Assembly: GCF_000717645.1 (NCBI RefSeq)
Contig: NZ_JNZZ01000002.1
Coordinates: forward strand, 186,001-250,000
Origin: Streptomyces californicus
Lineage (GTDB): Bacteria > Actinomycetota > Actinomycetes > Streptomycetales > Streptomycetaceae
DNA length: 64,000 nucleotides
Direction: 5' to 3'
How positions within the stretch are numbered: the first letter of the stretch is position 1; every line of letters begins with the position of its first letter. This document shows, piece by piece, positions 24,558 to 33,424 of this stretch. The position numbers and the translations under genes were made by a program. The notes beneath the pieces are model-generated. The model searched no databases and was not told the DNA's origin. It was given only the letters and a program-made list of their open reading frames with translations.

Positions 24558-25217
24558 CTACCCCGGGACGGACCGCCCGCCCGCCGGGGGCCGTCCCGCT
24601 GGTCCCCTTTCGGACCGGCCGAACGCGCCGGCGCCGGCGGCCAGCGCCGCGGCGGTCGCCGCCCGCACGGCCGCCCGAGGGGCGACGGGCGTCCGTAGCA
24701 GCACCAGTTGGTGGTAGAGGGGTGCGGTGGCGGCGATCAGCAGCTCTCGGGCATCCGTGTCCGGTGGGAGTTCGCCGCGTGCGACGGCGCGCTCGACGAC
24801 GGCCTCGCAGCGGGCGTACCGGTCCTCCCACAGCCGCTGCTGGGCCTCGGCCGCCCGGGCGGAACGGAACGCGGCGGCCATCAGCGCCTGCGGAACGGAC
24901 GGTTGTACGACCAGGGACTCCTGGATCTCCTCGTTGAGGGCGGTCAGGTCCCCGAGCAGCGAGCCGGTGTCCGGCGGCCCCCAGTCGTCCTCGCCCGCCG
25001 CGTCCAGGACGTCGGCGAGCAGGCCGCCCACGTCCTGCCAGCGCCGGTACACCGTGGCGCGGTGCACGCCGGCGCGGGCCGCGACCGCCTCCATCGTCAG
25101 CCCCTCGTAACCGTGTTCGCCGAGCTCGGCGCGGACCGCTTCGAGCACCTGGGCGCGGACGCGCGCGCTCCGGCCGCCCGGCCGTCGGCCCGGCGTGCCC
25201 TCCGGCGGCGGGGTCAT
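24558..25217 (-). CDS. TetR-family transcriptional regulator
   Basis: 219 aa. N-terminal HTH at about 20-66 (VLEAVRAELGEHGYEGLTMEAVAARAGVHRATVYRRW) is a textbook TetR fold; the rest is a helical ligand-binding and dimer domain of the type with LLIAATAPLYHQLVLLR near the end. It is divergently transcribed from an ABC-F/glycosyltransferase pair across 153 bases that contain a 22-bp near-perfect palindrome. It probably represses both directions until an antibiotic or related molecule is bound. The ATG used has a weak ribosome site. Confidence 0.92.
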   Translation of the reverse strand: MTPPPEGTPGRRPGGRSARVRAQVLEAVRAELGEHGYEGLTMEAVAARAGVHRATVYRRWQDVGGLLADVLDAAGEDDWGPPDTGSLLGDLTALNEEIQESLVVQPSVPQALMAAAFRSARAAEAQQRLWEDRYARCEAVVERAVARGELPPDTDARELLIAATAPLYHQLVLLRTPVAPRAAVRAATAAALAAGAGAFGRSERGPAGRPPAGGRSVPG

Positions 25218-25259
25218 CGGGAATCCGGTTGCCCGGCGGTGATGGTCATGGCAGTATCT

Positions 25260-25281
25260 TAAAGCAACAGTTGTCGCATTA
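25260..25281. promoter_or_regulatory. Probable TetR operator
   Basis: A 22-bp palindrome of form TAA-N-GC-N-ACA-GT-TGT-N-GC-N-TTA: eight pairs match outside the central GT, and the two mismatches fall at symmetric positions. It lies 42 bases upstream of the tetR start and 89 bases upstream of the ABC-F start, overlapping an AT-rich stretch (TATCTTAAAG) likely to be promoter. The symmetry and placement are what a TetR autoregulatory site looks like. Confidence 0.7.
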
Positions 25282-25370
25282 GTGGAGACGCCGATGATCC
25301 TCCGAAGCTTCGCCCCGGCCTCGCGGTCCACCGCCACCGCCCCGTCCACGACAGCTTCGGAGACCTCCGT

Positions 25371-26993
25371 ATGCCCACCCAGATCACCGCGCTCGACGTC
25401 AGCAAGGCATTCGACGGCAGGACCGTCCTCGACTCGGTGACGTGCTCGCTCGCCCGCGGTGAGCGCACCGGAATCGTCGGCGAGAACGGATCCGGCAAGA
25501 CCACCCTGCTGCGCCTGCTCGCCGGACGGGAGAGCCCCGACCAGGGGCGGATCGTCGCCCGGGCCGAGGGCGGCATCGGCTACCTCGCCCAGGACGAGGA
25601 GCTGCCCGCCGGCACGACGGCGCACCAGGTCGTCGACCGCGCGCTCAGCGACCTCCGGGCGATCGAGGCCCGCATGCGCCGCCTGGAGAAGGCGATGGCC
25701 GACGGGGACGCGTCGGCGCTCGACGCGTACGCCGACGCCGTCTCGGCGTTCGAGCTGCGCGGGGGCTACGACGCCGACGCCCGCCTGGAACGCGCCCTGC
25801 ACGGCCTCGGCCTGCCGCGGGTGGACCGGGCCGCCACCGTGGACGCCCTGTCCGGCGGCGAACGGGCCCGGCTGCGGCTCGCCGCGGTCCTGGCGGCAGC
25901 CCCCGAGGTGCTGCTCCTCGACGAGCCGACCAACCACCTCGACGCGGCCGCCCTGACCTGGCTGGAGGAGCATCTGCGCGCCCGCCGGGGCACCACCGTC
26001 GTCGTCTCGCACGACCGCGGCTTCCTCGAACGGGTCGCGACGAGCCTGCTGGAGGTGGACGGGGACCGGCACGACGTCGTCCGGTACGGCAACGGCTACG
26101 CCGGCTACCTCGCGGAGAAGGCGGCGGCTCGCGTGCGCCTGGGGCAGCGTCACGAACGTTGGTGCGAAGAGGCCGACCGGCTGCGCGAGGCCATCGCGGG
26201 CAGTGCCCGTCGGGTGGCCCCCGGCCGGCCGATGAAGGACGGCGACAAGCTCTCGTACAACCAGGCCGGGGCCCGGGTGCAGCAGACGCTGGCCGGACGC
26301 GTGCGCAACGCCGAGGAACGGCTGCGCCGGCTGCTGGCCGACCCCGTGCCGGCCCCGCCTGAACCGTTGCGCTTCGAGCCCGTCCTGCGGGCCGCGCCCC
26401 TGACCGGTACCGTGCTCGACGCCGCGCGGGTCTCCGTCGCGGGCAGGCTCGGCCCGGTCGGCCTGACGGTACGGGCGGGCGAACACCTGCTGGTCACGGG
26501 CGGCAACGGCGCGGGCAAGAGCACCCTGCTCCGCGTCCTCGCCGGCGAACTCGCCGCCGACCGGGGGCAGGTCGTCCGCCGGGGCCGGATCGGCTTCCTC
26601 CCGCAGGACCCCGCGCCCGGCACACCGCACGAGACCCTGCTGGCCGCCTACGCCCGGGGGCTGCCGGGGGAGCCGGACGAGCACGCCGGAGAACTGCTGG
26701 CACTCGGACTGTTCGACCGCGCCCGGCTGTCCGTGCCCGTCGCCCGGCTCTCCACCGGCCAGCGACAGCGGCTCGCACTGGCACGGCTCGTCTCCCGGCC
26801 GGCCGACGTCCTCCTCCTCGACGAGCCGACCAATCACCTCTCTCCCGCCCTCGCCGAGGAGTTGGAGAGCGCCCTGGCCGGATTCACCGGCACCGTCGTC
26901 CTCGTCAGCCACGACCGGCTGCTCCGGCAACGCTGGCGGGGCAGCCGCATCGCCCTGCGGGCCGCCGCCCGGGAACCCGTACGCGCGCACTGA
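25371..26993 (+). CDS. ABC-F ATPase, antibiotic ribosome-protection type
   Basis: 540 aa with two ATPase domains and no membrane helices. Domain 1: Walker A GENGSGKTT, signature LSGGERARL, Walker B VLLLDEPTNHLD, VVSHD. Domain 2: Walker A GGNGAGKST, signature LSTGQRQRL, Walker B VLLLDEPTNHLSP, LVSHD. Between them (about 225-325) lies the charged interdomain linker (EKAAARVRLGQRHERW) that in ABC-F proteins reaches the peptidyl-transferase centre. ABC-F proteins of producers (TlrC, OleB, SrmB, VarM type) displace macrolides, lincosamides or streptogramins from the ribosome. The following macrolide-type glycosyltransferase supports this role. Transcription probably starts near the palindrome, leaving a leader of 60-90 bases. 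Confidence 0.9.
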   Translation: MPTQITALDVSKAFDGRTVLDSVTCSLARGERTGIVGENGSGKTTLLRLLAGRESPDQGRIVARAEGGIGYLAQDEELPAGTTAHQVVDRALSDLRAIEARMRRLEKAMADGDASALDAYADAVSAFELRGGYDADARLERALHGLGLPRVDRAATVDALSGGERARLRLAAVLAAAPEVLLLDEPTNHLDAAALTWLEEHLRARRGTTVVVSHDRGFLERVATSLLEVDGDRHDVVRYGNGYAGYLAEKAAARVRLGQRHERWCEEADRLREAIAGSARRVAPGRPMKDGDKLSYNQAGARVQQTLAGRVRNAEERLRRLLADPVPAPPEPLRFEPVLRAAPLTGTVLDAARVSVAGRLGPVGLTVRAGEHLLVTGGNGAGKSTLLRVLAGELAADRGQVVRRGRIGFLPQDPAPGTPHETLLAAYARGLPGEPDEHAGELLALGLFDRARLSVPVARLSTGQRQRLALARLVSRPADVLLLDEPTNHLSPALAEELESALAGFTGTVVLVSHDRLLRQRWRGSRIALRAAAREPVRAH

Positions 26994-27042
26994 CTCCTCG
27001 CCGCCCCGTCCTCGCCCGAGCCCCTCCACCGCCACCCGAAAC

Positions 27043-27054
27043 GAGTGATCACTC
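27043..27054. promoter_or_regulatory. Perfect 12-bp palindrome at the glycosyltransferase start
   Basis: GAGTGATCACTC is its own reverse complement and abuts the TTG start codon, in the 61-base gap after the ABC-F gene. It occupies the place of a normal Shine-Dalgarno, with only ACGAG as a weak match. It may be a protein site or a small RNA structure affecting translation; chance cannot be excluded. Confidence 0.35.
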
Positions 27055-28239
27055 TTGTCCCACGTCCGCTCCCACATCGCGGTCATCGGCGTACCGATCA
27101 TCAGCCACGTCCTGCCCGCCCTCGGCATCGTCCGCGAGCTGGTGGCGCGCGGCCACCGGGTCACCTGTGCGAACGACCTCGCCGTGGCCGACCGGATCAC
27201 CGCCACCGGGGCCGAACTCGTGCCCTGTGCCTCGACGTTGCCCGTCGCCGACGACGCCTGGCCCGCCGACCCCGTCGCCGCGATGAACCTCTTCCTCGAC
27301 GACGCCGTCCAGGCGTTGCCCCGGTTGCGCGCCGTCTACGACGAGGACCCCGCCGACCTGTACCTGTACGACATCGGCGCCTACGCCGCACGGGCCCTCG
27401 CCGAAGCCCAGGGACGGCCCCTGATGCAGCTGTCCCCGTCGTTCGTGGCGTGGGACGGGTACGAGGAGGAGGTCGGCGCGCACCTGCGGCGGCTGCCCGG
27501 CGCCACCGCGTACCGGGAGAGGTTCGCCCGCTGGCTCGCCGGCTGCGGGGCGACCACCCTCGGCGTGGACGCCTTCTCCGGTCCTCCCGCACGGTCGCTC
27601 GCGCTGATCCCCCGCGCCATGCAGCCCAGCGCGGAGAAGGTCGACACAGCGAGGACCGCCTTCGTCGGACCCTGCGCCGACGCCGACCCCGGCACCTGGA
27701 CCCGGCCGGAGGGGGCCGGGACCGTGCTACTGGTCTCCCTCGGTTCGGCCTACACCCACCGCCCCGAGTTCTACCGCCGCTGCATCGCCGCGTACGGGAA
27801 CCGGCCCGGCCTGCACGTCGTGCTCCAGATCGGCAGGCACACCGACCCGCGCGAACTCGGCGACATCCCGCCCAACGTGGAGGTGCACTCCTGGGTGCCG
27901 CAACGGGCCGTGCTGGATCAGGCGGACGCCTTCGTCACCCACGCCGGCATGGGCGGCTGCGGCGACGGGCTGCGCGCGGGCGTCCCGATGATCGCCGTGC
28001 CCCAGGGCGCCGAACAGTTCATGAACGCGGACCGGCTGGTGGAGCTGGGCGTCGCCCGCCGTCTCGACACCCCGGACGCCACCGCCGAAAGCCTCTGGGC
28101 GGCGCTGAACGACGTGCTGGACGACCCGGAACCGGCGCGCCGGTCCGCACGGCTGCGCACCGAGGCTCTGAGCGAGGGCGGCACTCCGCGAGCCGTGCGC
28201 CTCATCGAGGAGATGCTGGAGCCCGTGGGGGGCGCCTGA
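27055..28239 (+). CDS. Macrolide-type glycosyltransferase (OleD/Mgt-like)
   Basis: 394 aa GT1-family, GT-B fold. N-terminal acceptor domain opens SHIAVIGVPIISHVLPALGIVRELVARGHRVT, including the catalytic-position His in ISHVLP. The C-terminal nucleotide-sugar domain has VSLGSAYTHRPEFY, HSWVPQRAVLDQADAFVTHAGMGG and GVPMIAVPQGAEQFMNADRL, the classic UDP-sugar-binding motif. OleD and Mgt enzymes inactivate macrolides by glucosylating the desosamine 2'-OH. Downstream of an ABC-F gene under a TetR operator, this is the expected second arm of macrolide self-defence. The start is TTG; no good alternative in frame was found. Confidence 0.9.
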   Translation: MSHVRSHIAVIGVPIISHVLPALGIVRELVARGHRVTCANDLAVADRITATGAELVPCASTLPVADDAWPADPVAAMNLFLDDAVQALPRLRAVYDEDPADLYLYDIGAYAARALAEAQGRPLMQLSPSFVAWDGYEEEVGAHLRRLPGATAYRERFARWLAGCGATTLGVDAFSGPPARSLALIPRAMQPSAEKVDTARTAFVGPCADADPGTWTRPEGAGTVLLVSLGSAYTHRPEFYRRCIAAYGNRPGLHVVLQIGRHTDPRELGDIPPNVEVHSWVPQRAVLDQADAFVTHAGMGGCGDGLRAGVPMIAVPQGAEQFMNADRLVELGVARRLDTPDATAESLWAALNDVLDDPEPARRSARLRTEALSEGGTPRAVRLIEEMLEPVGGA

Positions 28240-28281
28240 CGGTCCCGACCGTACGGGAGCGACGGACGGCCGCGACCGTCA
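28237..28281. terminator. Stop-codon-embedded hairpin between convergent genes
   Basis: TGACGGTC at 28237-28244 pairs with GACCGTCA at 28274-28281; the first contains the glycosyltransferase stop and the second the complement of the xylB stop. A smaller CCCG/CGGG stem lies inside. The position between convergent genes suggests a shared terminator. Confidence 0.45.
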
Positions 28282-29763
28282 CGTACCGCCGAGCAGCGGC
28301 CCCGACGCCCGGTCCAGGACCGAGGTGACCCGCTCCCAGGTCTCGGTGTCCCGCTCCACCGGCGGCAGCCGGCGGTCCGTGCCCGCCGCCCGCCAGGCCG
28401 CCGCCAGGGCCACCGGATCGCCGCCGCCCGCCGCCGCCGCGGCGAGCGCCGCCGCGCCGAGGGCGACCAGTTCCCCGCTGTCCGGCAGCACGAGCGGCCG
28501 GCCGGAGAGGCGGCGCACCGTCTCCACCCACATCCGCCCCTGCGCCCCGCCGCCGATCAGCCGCAGCGGGCGGGCCGCGACCTCGGGCGCGCCGGGGTCG
28601 AGGCCGCAGGCCGACAGCAGGGCGTCCAGCGCCCGCAGGACGGTGACGGCCGCACCCTCGTAGGCGGCGCCCAGGAGCTGCTGCCGGGTCGTGTCGTGGC
28701 GCAGCCCGGTCAGCAGCCCGGCGGCGGTCGGCAGGTCGGGGGTCCGCTCGCCGTCCAGGTAGGGGAGGAGGACCGCCTCGCCGCCGGGCGCCGCGTCCTC
28801 GCGGTCCACGCCCAGCAGTTCGGCCACCTTGTCCACGGCGAGCGTGCAGTTGAGGGTGCAGGCCAGCGGGAGGTAGGTGCCGTCGGCGGCGGCGAACCCG
28901 TTCAGCGCGGTGGACGTGGGCCGGGTACGGGAGGCCGCGAACACCGTGCCGGAGGTGCCGAGGCTGAGGACCGGGTGGTCCAGCAGTCCGTCGCCGCCGA
29001 GCCCGAGGCCCACGGCCGCGCTCATGTTGTCGCCGGTCCCGGCCGCCACCGCGATGCCCGCCGGCAGCCCCAGCGCCCGTGCCGCCGCCTCGGTGAGCGA
29101 GCCGATCCGCGCCGCCCCGGTCGGCGCGACCTCCGGGAGCAGGGCGGCGTCGAGGCCGAGGAGGTCCAGCAGTTCGGGGTCGTACGCGCCGCCGGCGGTG
29201 GAGTACCAGCCGCTGCCCGAGGCGTCCCCGGGGTCGGTGGCGGCGACGCCCGCCAGCCGCTCGGTCAGGAAGTCGTGGGGGAGCCGGACCGCCGCCGCGG
29301 CCGAGGCGTTCGCCGGGTCCGTCTCGCGCAGCCACCGCCACTTGGAGGCGGTGATCGAGGCGACCGGCACCGAACCGGTCCGCTCCGCCCAGGCCGAGGG
29401 CCCGCCGAACTCCTCGGTGAGGGCGGCGGCCTGCGGAGCGGAGCGGGTGTCGTTCCACAGCAGCGCGGGCCGCAGCGGACGGCCCGCGCCGTCCAGCACG
29501 ACGAGCCCGTGCTGCTGCCCGGCGACCGCGATGCCGGTCACCGCGCGGGCGGGCAGGCCCGACTCCTTCAGTCCGGCGGCCACCGCGTCGCCCAGCGCCC
29601 GCCACCAGGTCTCCGGGTCGCTCTCCCGCGCCCCGCCCTCCCCGGTGACCACGTGCGGAGCGCGCCCCACGGCGAGCTGCTCGCCGGTCCCGGCGTCGAT
29701 GAACGCGGCCTTGGTGGACTGGGTCGAGCTGTCCACGCCGATGACGACGGCGGGTGACGGCAT
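28279..29763 (-). CDS. xylB: Xylulokinase
   Basis: 494 aa FGGY-family sugar kinase phosphorylating D-xylulose to xylulose-5-phosphate, feeding the pentose phosphate pathway. The N-terminal phosphate-binding loop is GVDSSTQSTKA; GIAVAGQQHGLV and LLWNDTR (base Asp region) are family hallmarks; LSLGTSGTVFA and RLIGGGAQGRMW form the second ATP-binding part. It begins at the ATG at 29763 with AAAGAGG 6 nt upstream; an upstream open stretch is not supported. It diverges from xylA across 252 bases that should hold the xylose-responsive control region. Confidence 0.95.
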   Translation of the reverse strand: MPSPAVVIGVDSSTQSTKAAFIDAGTGEQLAVGRAPHVVTGEGGARESDPETWWRALGDAVAAGLKESGLPARAVTGIAVAGQQHGLVVLDGAGRPLRPALLWNDTRSAPQAAALTEEFGGPSAWAERTGSVPVASITASKWRWLRETDPANASAAAAVRLPHDFLTERLAGVAATDPGDASGSGWYSTAGGAYDPELLDLLGLDAALLPEVAPTGAARIGSLTEAAARALGLPAGIAVAAGTGDNMSAAVGLGLGGDGLLDHPVLSLGTSGTVFAASRTRPTSTALNGFAAADGTYLPLACTLNCTLAVDKVAELLGVDREDAAPGGEAVLLPYLDGERTPDLPTAAGLLTGLRHDTTRQQLLGAAYEGAAVTVLRALDALLSACGLDPGAPEVAARPLRLIGGGAQGRMWVETVRRLSGRPLVLPDSGELVALGAAALAAAAAGGGDPVALAAAWRAAGTDRRLPPVERDTETWERVTSVLDRASGPLLGGT

Positions 29764-29823
29764 GGGAGCCTCTTTCGCGCTGCGGGTGCTGGTCGGGGAC
29801 GGCCGCGCATTCGGTCGCGGCAC

Positions 29824-29962
29824 GAACAAATTACGGGATGCCCACGTCCCTGCACAGGGGCCCGATGGCGCCCCTCGCCGCATGCGCCGGTCGCTCCGCA
29901 CGGCAGGGGGCTTCCGCGTCCCGGGGGCCGTGTGCTTGATTAGTCATGACACTGAACAAATA
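29824..29962. promoter_or_regulatory. Candidate ROK operators between xylB and xylA
   Basis: The AT-rich motif GAACAAAT(T)A occurs twice in direct orientation, at 29824-29833 and 29954-29962, once near each divergent gene and in otherwise GC-rich DNA. A ROK repressor gene follows xylA. No experimental consensus is available to me, so the assignment rests on repetition and context. Confidence 0.4.
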
Positions 29963-30015
29963 GGGGTTCCGGGCGTCGGCCGGGTGCCCCGACGGCAGGC
30001 GAAGGCGGTCGGACC

Positions 30016-31182
30016 ATGACGGAGCGCTTCACCCCCACTCCGGAGGACAAGTTCAGTTTCGGCCTGTGGACCGTGGGCTGGCAGGGCCGGGACCCCTTCG
30101 GCGACGCGACCCGCGCCGCCATCGACCCCGTCGAATCGGTGCGGCGGCTCGCGGAGCTGGGCGCCTGGGGCGTGACCTTCCACGACGACGACCTGATCCC
30201 CTTCGGCTCGCCGGAGACGGAGCGCGAGCGGCTCGTCCAGCGCTTCCGGAAGGCGGTGGACGACAGCGGACTCGTGGTGCCCATGGTGACGACGAACCTC
30301 TTCACGCACCCCGTGTTCAAGGACGGCGGGTTCACCGCCAACGACCGCGACGTACGCCGGTACGCGCTCCGCAAGACCCTGCGCAACATCGACCTCGCCG
30401 CCGAACTGGGCGCGAGGACCTTCGTGGCCTGGGGCGGCCGTGAGGGCGCCGAGTCCGGCGGGGCGAAGGACGTCCGCCTGGCCCTGCACCGCATGAAGGA
30501 GGCGTTCGACCTGCTGGGGGAGTACGTCGTCCAGCAGGGGTACGACCTCCGCTTCGCCGTCGAGCCCAAGCCGAACGAGCCGCGCGGCGACATCCTGCTG
30601 CCCACCATCGGCCACGCCCTGGCCTTCATCGAACGCCTGGAGCGCCCCGAACTCGTCGGCGTCAACCCGGAGACCGGGCACGAGCAGATGGCCGGGCTCA
30701 ACTTCCCGCACGGCATCGCCCAGGCCATGTGGGCCGACAAGCTCTTCCACATCGACCTCAACGGCCAGTCCGGCATCAAGTACGACCAGGACCTGCGCTT
30801 CGGCGCGGGCGATCTGCGGCAGGCGTTCTGGCTCGTAGACCTGCTGGAGAGCGGGTACGAGGGCCCCCGCCACTTCGACTTCAAGCCCCCGCGCACCGAG
30901 GACCACGACGGGGTCTGGGCCTCGGCCGCCGGCTGCATGCGCAACTACCTCATCCTCAAGGAGCGCGCCGCCGCCTTCCGCGCCGATCCCGAGGTGCGGG
31001 CGGCCCTGCGCGCCTCCCGCCTGGACGAACTGGCCCGTCCCACCGCCGGGGACGGACTGGCCGGCCTGCTCGCCGACCGCACCGCGTACGAGGACTTCGA
31101 CGTGGACGCCGCCGCGACACGCGGTATGGCCTTCGAGGCGTTGGACCAGCTCGCGATGGACCACCTGCTCGCCGTGCGCTGA
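30016..31182 (+). CDS. xylA: Xylose isomerase
   Basis: 388 aa, the usual length of class I Streptomyces xylose (glucose) isomerase, interconverting D-xylose and D-xylulose. Active-site segments are intact: TFHDDDL with the ring-opening His (about 56), [11 protein letters not shown] with metal-binding Glu and catalytic Lys, NPETGHEQ with Glu and His, and the metal-site aspartates in [15 protein letters not shown] and HFDFKPP. It is divergent from xylB and followed by the convergent ROK regulator gene, giving a compact catabolic locus. No xylose transporter is in the window. Confidence 0.97.
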   Translation: MTERFTPTPEDKFSFGLWTVGWQGRDPFGDATRAAIDPVESVRRLAELGAWGVTFHDDDLIPFGSPETERERLVQRFRKAVDDSGLVVPMVTTNLFTHPVFKDGGFTANDRDVRRYALRKTLRNIDLAAELGARTFVAWGGREGAESGGAKDVRLALHRMKEAFDLLGEYVVQQGYDLRFAVEPKPNEPRGDILLPTIGHALAFIERLERPELVGVNPETGHEQMAGLNFPHGIAQAMWADKLFHIDLNGQSGIKYDQDLRFGAGDLRQAFWLVDLLESGYEGPRHFDFKPPRTEDHDGVWASAAGCMRNYLILKERAAAFRADPEVRAALRASRLDELARPTAGDGLAGLLADRTAYEDFDVDAAATRGMAFEALDQLAMDHLLAVR

Positions 31183-31184
31183 CC

Positions 31185-31234
31185 CCACCGGGGGCGGGCC
31201 GGGACCGACGGCGGCCCCGGCCCGCCCCCGGTGG
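31185..31234. terminator. Strong bidirectional terminator after xylA
   Basis: Perfect 19-bp G/C-rich arms separated by 12 bases, starting two bases after the xylA stop and lying between xylA and the convergent regulator gene. It is among the longest perfect stems in the window. Confidence 0.88.
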
Positions 31235-31403
31235 CCACGGCGGCCCGCGGCCCGTGGATCAGAGCGTGCTCACCGGCCCCCGGCCCCGGCAAGCGCGGTC
31301 TCCGAGGCCCGGGCCCGCGCGGCCGACGCGGCCCGGGCCCCGCACGGCCACCGCGGCCAGGTCCCCCCACGCCCTGACCGCCCCACCCGCACGTCCGAGC
31401 GCC

Positions 31404-32660
31404 TCACGCGCCGGCCGCACCCACCGGTTCCGCGTATGCCACCGGGTCGTCCAGGACGTCCTGCACCACCAGCGCCGCCGCCCCCCGCGCCGCGTCACCC
31501 GCCACCGACGACGCGCGGAGACGGCCACCTCCCGGGGACCAGAGCCCCGACACCACCCGGCCGGACAACTCCTCGGCGGCGGGCGGCGACAGCCACGGCA
31601 TCAGACCCCGGTAGATCCCGCCGAGCACCACCGCGTCCGGGTCGACCAGGTTCACCGCTCCCGACAGCACCCGGCCCAGCATCCGGCCCGCCCCGCCGAT
31701 CGCGTCCACCGCGCGCGGGTCCCCGGCCGCCGCCCGCCGCTCCAGCTCCGCCATCCCGGGGGCGCCGCCCGGGCCCTCGATCCCGGCCGCCCGCAACAGC
31801 GCCGACTGCCCCGCGTACTGCTCCAGGCACCCCCGCGATCCGCACCGGCACGCCGGGCCCGCCGGGTCCACCACCACATGGCCGATCTCCCCGGCGAACC
31901 CGTGCGCCCCGCGCAGCAGTTCACCGTTCAGCACGAGCGCCCCGCCGACCCCGATCTCCCCGGACAGGTAGAGGAAGCTCCGTACGTCGTCCAGGGCGCC
32001 GAACCACAGCTCGGCCAGGGCCGCGAGGTTGGCCTCGTTCTCCGACGCGACCGGGAGCGCCGGGCGGCCGGGCCGCAGGGCGGCGAGCGCGTCGGCGAAC
32101 AGCTCCTGCGCCGGCACCTCGTTCCAGCCGAGGTTGGGGGCCTGCCGCACCGAGCCGCCGGAGATCAGGCCCGGCAGCGCCAGCGTCGCGCCCACCGGCC
32201 GCAACTCCTGCTCGCACGCCGCATCCAGGGTGCGCGCGGCGATCCGGGCCGCCCGCGCCAGAGCCTCGTCGGCGGGCGCGCCCCGGTTGTCGAGGTGTTC
32301 GGTCCGCCGGATCCGTCCAGCGCCCGCCAGGTCCACCACGCAGACCGAGACGTAGTCGATGTTGATCTCCACGCCGAGCCCGGCCGGACCGGTTCGGGCG
32401 ACTTTGAGCGCGGTGCCGGGGCGGCCCGCCTGCCCGCTGAACGTCTTGCCGGACTCGGTGAGGAACCCGCCGGCCATCAACTGCTCGACGAGCGAGGACA
32501 CCGCCGCCCGGGTCAGCCCGACCCGGGCGGCCACCCCGGCGCGGGTCGCCTCGCCGTGCTCGCCCTCGTCCCGCACGGCGCGCAGGACCAGGCTCAGATT
32601 GTGCCGTCGCACGGTGTCCTTGTCGGCCTTCGGCCCCAGCGGCGTGAGGATGCTCTTCAT
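31404..32660 (-). CDS. ROK-family transcriptional regulator (XylR-like)
   Basis: 418 aa. N-terminal winged helix (about 17-75: NLSLVLRAVRDEG, RAGVAARVGLTRAAVSSLVEQLMAGGFL) followed by the ROK sugar-sensing domain. GEIGHVVVDPAGPACRCGSRGCLEQYAG carries the ROK signature, the active-site-like His and the CxCGxxGC zinc cluster. As convergent neighbour of xylA it probably represses xylA/xylB in the absence of xylose; related Streptomyces ROK proteins also influence antibiotic production. The C-terminus has a short Ala/Pro-rich tail. Confidence 0.92.
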   Translation of the reverse strand: MKSILTPLGPKADKDTVRRHNLSLVLRAVRDEGEHGEATRAGVAARVGLTRAAVSSLVEQLMAGGFLTESGKTFSGQAGRPGTALKVARTGPAGLGVEINIDYVSVCVVDLAGAGRIRRTEHLDNRGAPADEALARAARIAARTLDAACEQELRPVGATLALPGLISGGSVRQAPNLGWNEVPAQELFADALAALRPGRPALPVASENEANLAALAELWFGALDDVRSFLYLSGEIGVGGALVLNGELLRGAHGFAGEIGHVVVDPAGPACRCGSRGCLEQYAGQSALLRAAGIEGPGGAPGMAELERRAAAGDPRAVDAIGGAGRMLGRVLSGAVNLVDPDAVVLGGIYRGLMPWLSPPAAEELSGRVVSGLWSPGGGRLRASSVAGDAARGAAALVVQDVLDDPVAYAEPVGAAGA

Positions 32661-32696
32661 ATCGTCGCCGAGCCTATGTGATGGCCGGGCACGGCA

Positions 32697-32732
32697 GGGG
32701 GCGGTCGCGGCCTTCCGGCCACGACCGCCCCC
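32697..32732 (-). terminator. Terminator of the DUF3105-DUF305 operon
   Basis: 16-bp arms with one mismatch and a 4-nt TTCC loop, containing G5/C5 runs; 35 bases beyond the DUF305 stop codon. Confidence 0.8.
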
Positions 32733-32767
32733 CCCCGCGGTCCCCGGGCGTGCTCAGGGCGCGGTGC

Positions 32768-33424
32768 TCAGGGCTTGGCGCCCCGTTCCTCCAGCATGTC
32801 CGCCATCAGTCCCATCTCCGACCGCTGGCCGCGGACCATGCCGGCCGCGAGGTCCCGGATGGCGTCCGTCCTCGCCGTGTCGGCGGCGGCCCGCGCCATG
32901 TCCGCTCCGGCGCGGTGGTGCACGGTCATCAACCGCAGGAACAGCACCTCGGCCTTCTCGCCCTTCGCGGCGGTGAGCGCCGCCAACTCGGCGTCGGTGG
33001 CCATGCCGGGCATCAGCGCGCCGTCGCCGGTCGGCGCGACGGTGTGCCCCATCCACTCCATCGGCGGCCCGGCCGCGCTCTTCGGCAGCCCCCACACCTC
33101 CAGCCAGCCCAGCATCATGCCGCGCTGGTTGGCCTGGGTGTTGATGATGTCGTACGCGAGGCGCCGCACGTCCTCGTCGTCGGTGCGGTCCCGCACGATG
33201 AACGACATCTCGACCGCCTGCTGGTGGTGGATCGCCATGTCCCGGGCGAAGCCCGCGTCCACGGAGTCCTCCGCCGGGGCGGACAGCGACGAGGACCCCC
33301 CGGACGGGGACGCCGAGGAAGGGCGTACGACCATCAGCGCCACCAGCCCCAGCGCGACGAGCAGCACACCGGCCCCCGCGATCACCATCCGGCGGGTGGC
33401 GCGGGCCGGGGCGAGGGCGGTCAC
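32768..33424 (-). CDS. DUF305 membrane-anchored protein
   Basis: 218 aa from a GTG that overlaps the DUF3105 stop by 4 bases. A single N-terminal helix (about 12-34) anchors a four-helix, ferritin-like outside domain. The two metal-type motifs of DUF305, HHQQAVEM (about 65-72) and HHRAGADM (about 165-172), are present, with further Met-rich stretches (MMLGW, MEWMGH, MGLMADM). His/Met content suggests copper handling, but the family's function is not established. The gene pair is common in actinomycetes. Confidence 0.9.
   Translation of the reverse strand: MTALAPARATRRMVIAGAGVLLVALGLVALMVVRPSSASPSGGSSSLSAPAEDSVDAGFARDMAIHHQQAVEMSFIVRDRTDDEDVRRLAYDIINTQANQRGMMLGWLEVWGLPKSAAGPPMEWMGHTVAPTGDGALMPGMATDAELAALTAAKGEKAEVLFLRLMTVHHRAGADMARAAADTARTDAIRDLAAGMVRGQRSEMGLMADMLEERGAKP

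Noticed and set aside
25218..27206. Minus-strand frame extending the TetR gene far upstream
   Set aside because: It runs antisense through the ABC-F gene and reads as low-complexity; the HTH protein begins near 25217.
27045..28328. GTG start at 27045 for a 427-aa protein
   Set aside because: It is in a different frame from the glycosyltransferase and encodes only Arg/Pro-rich sequence.
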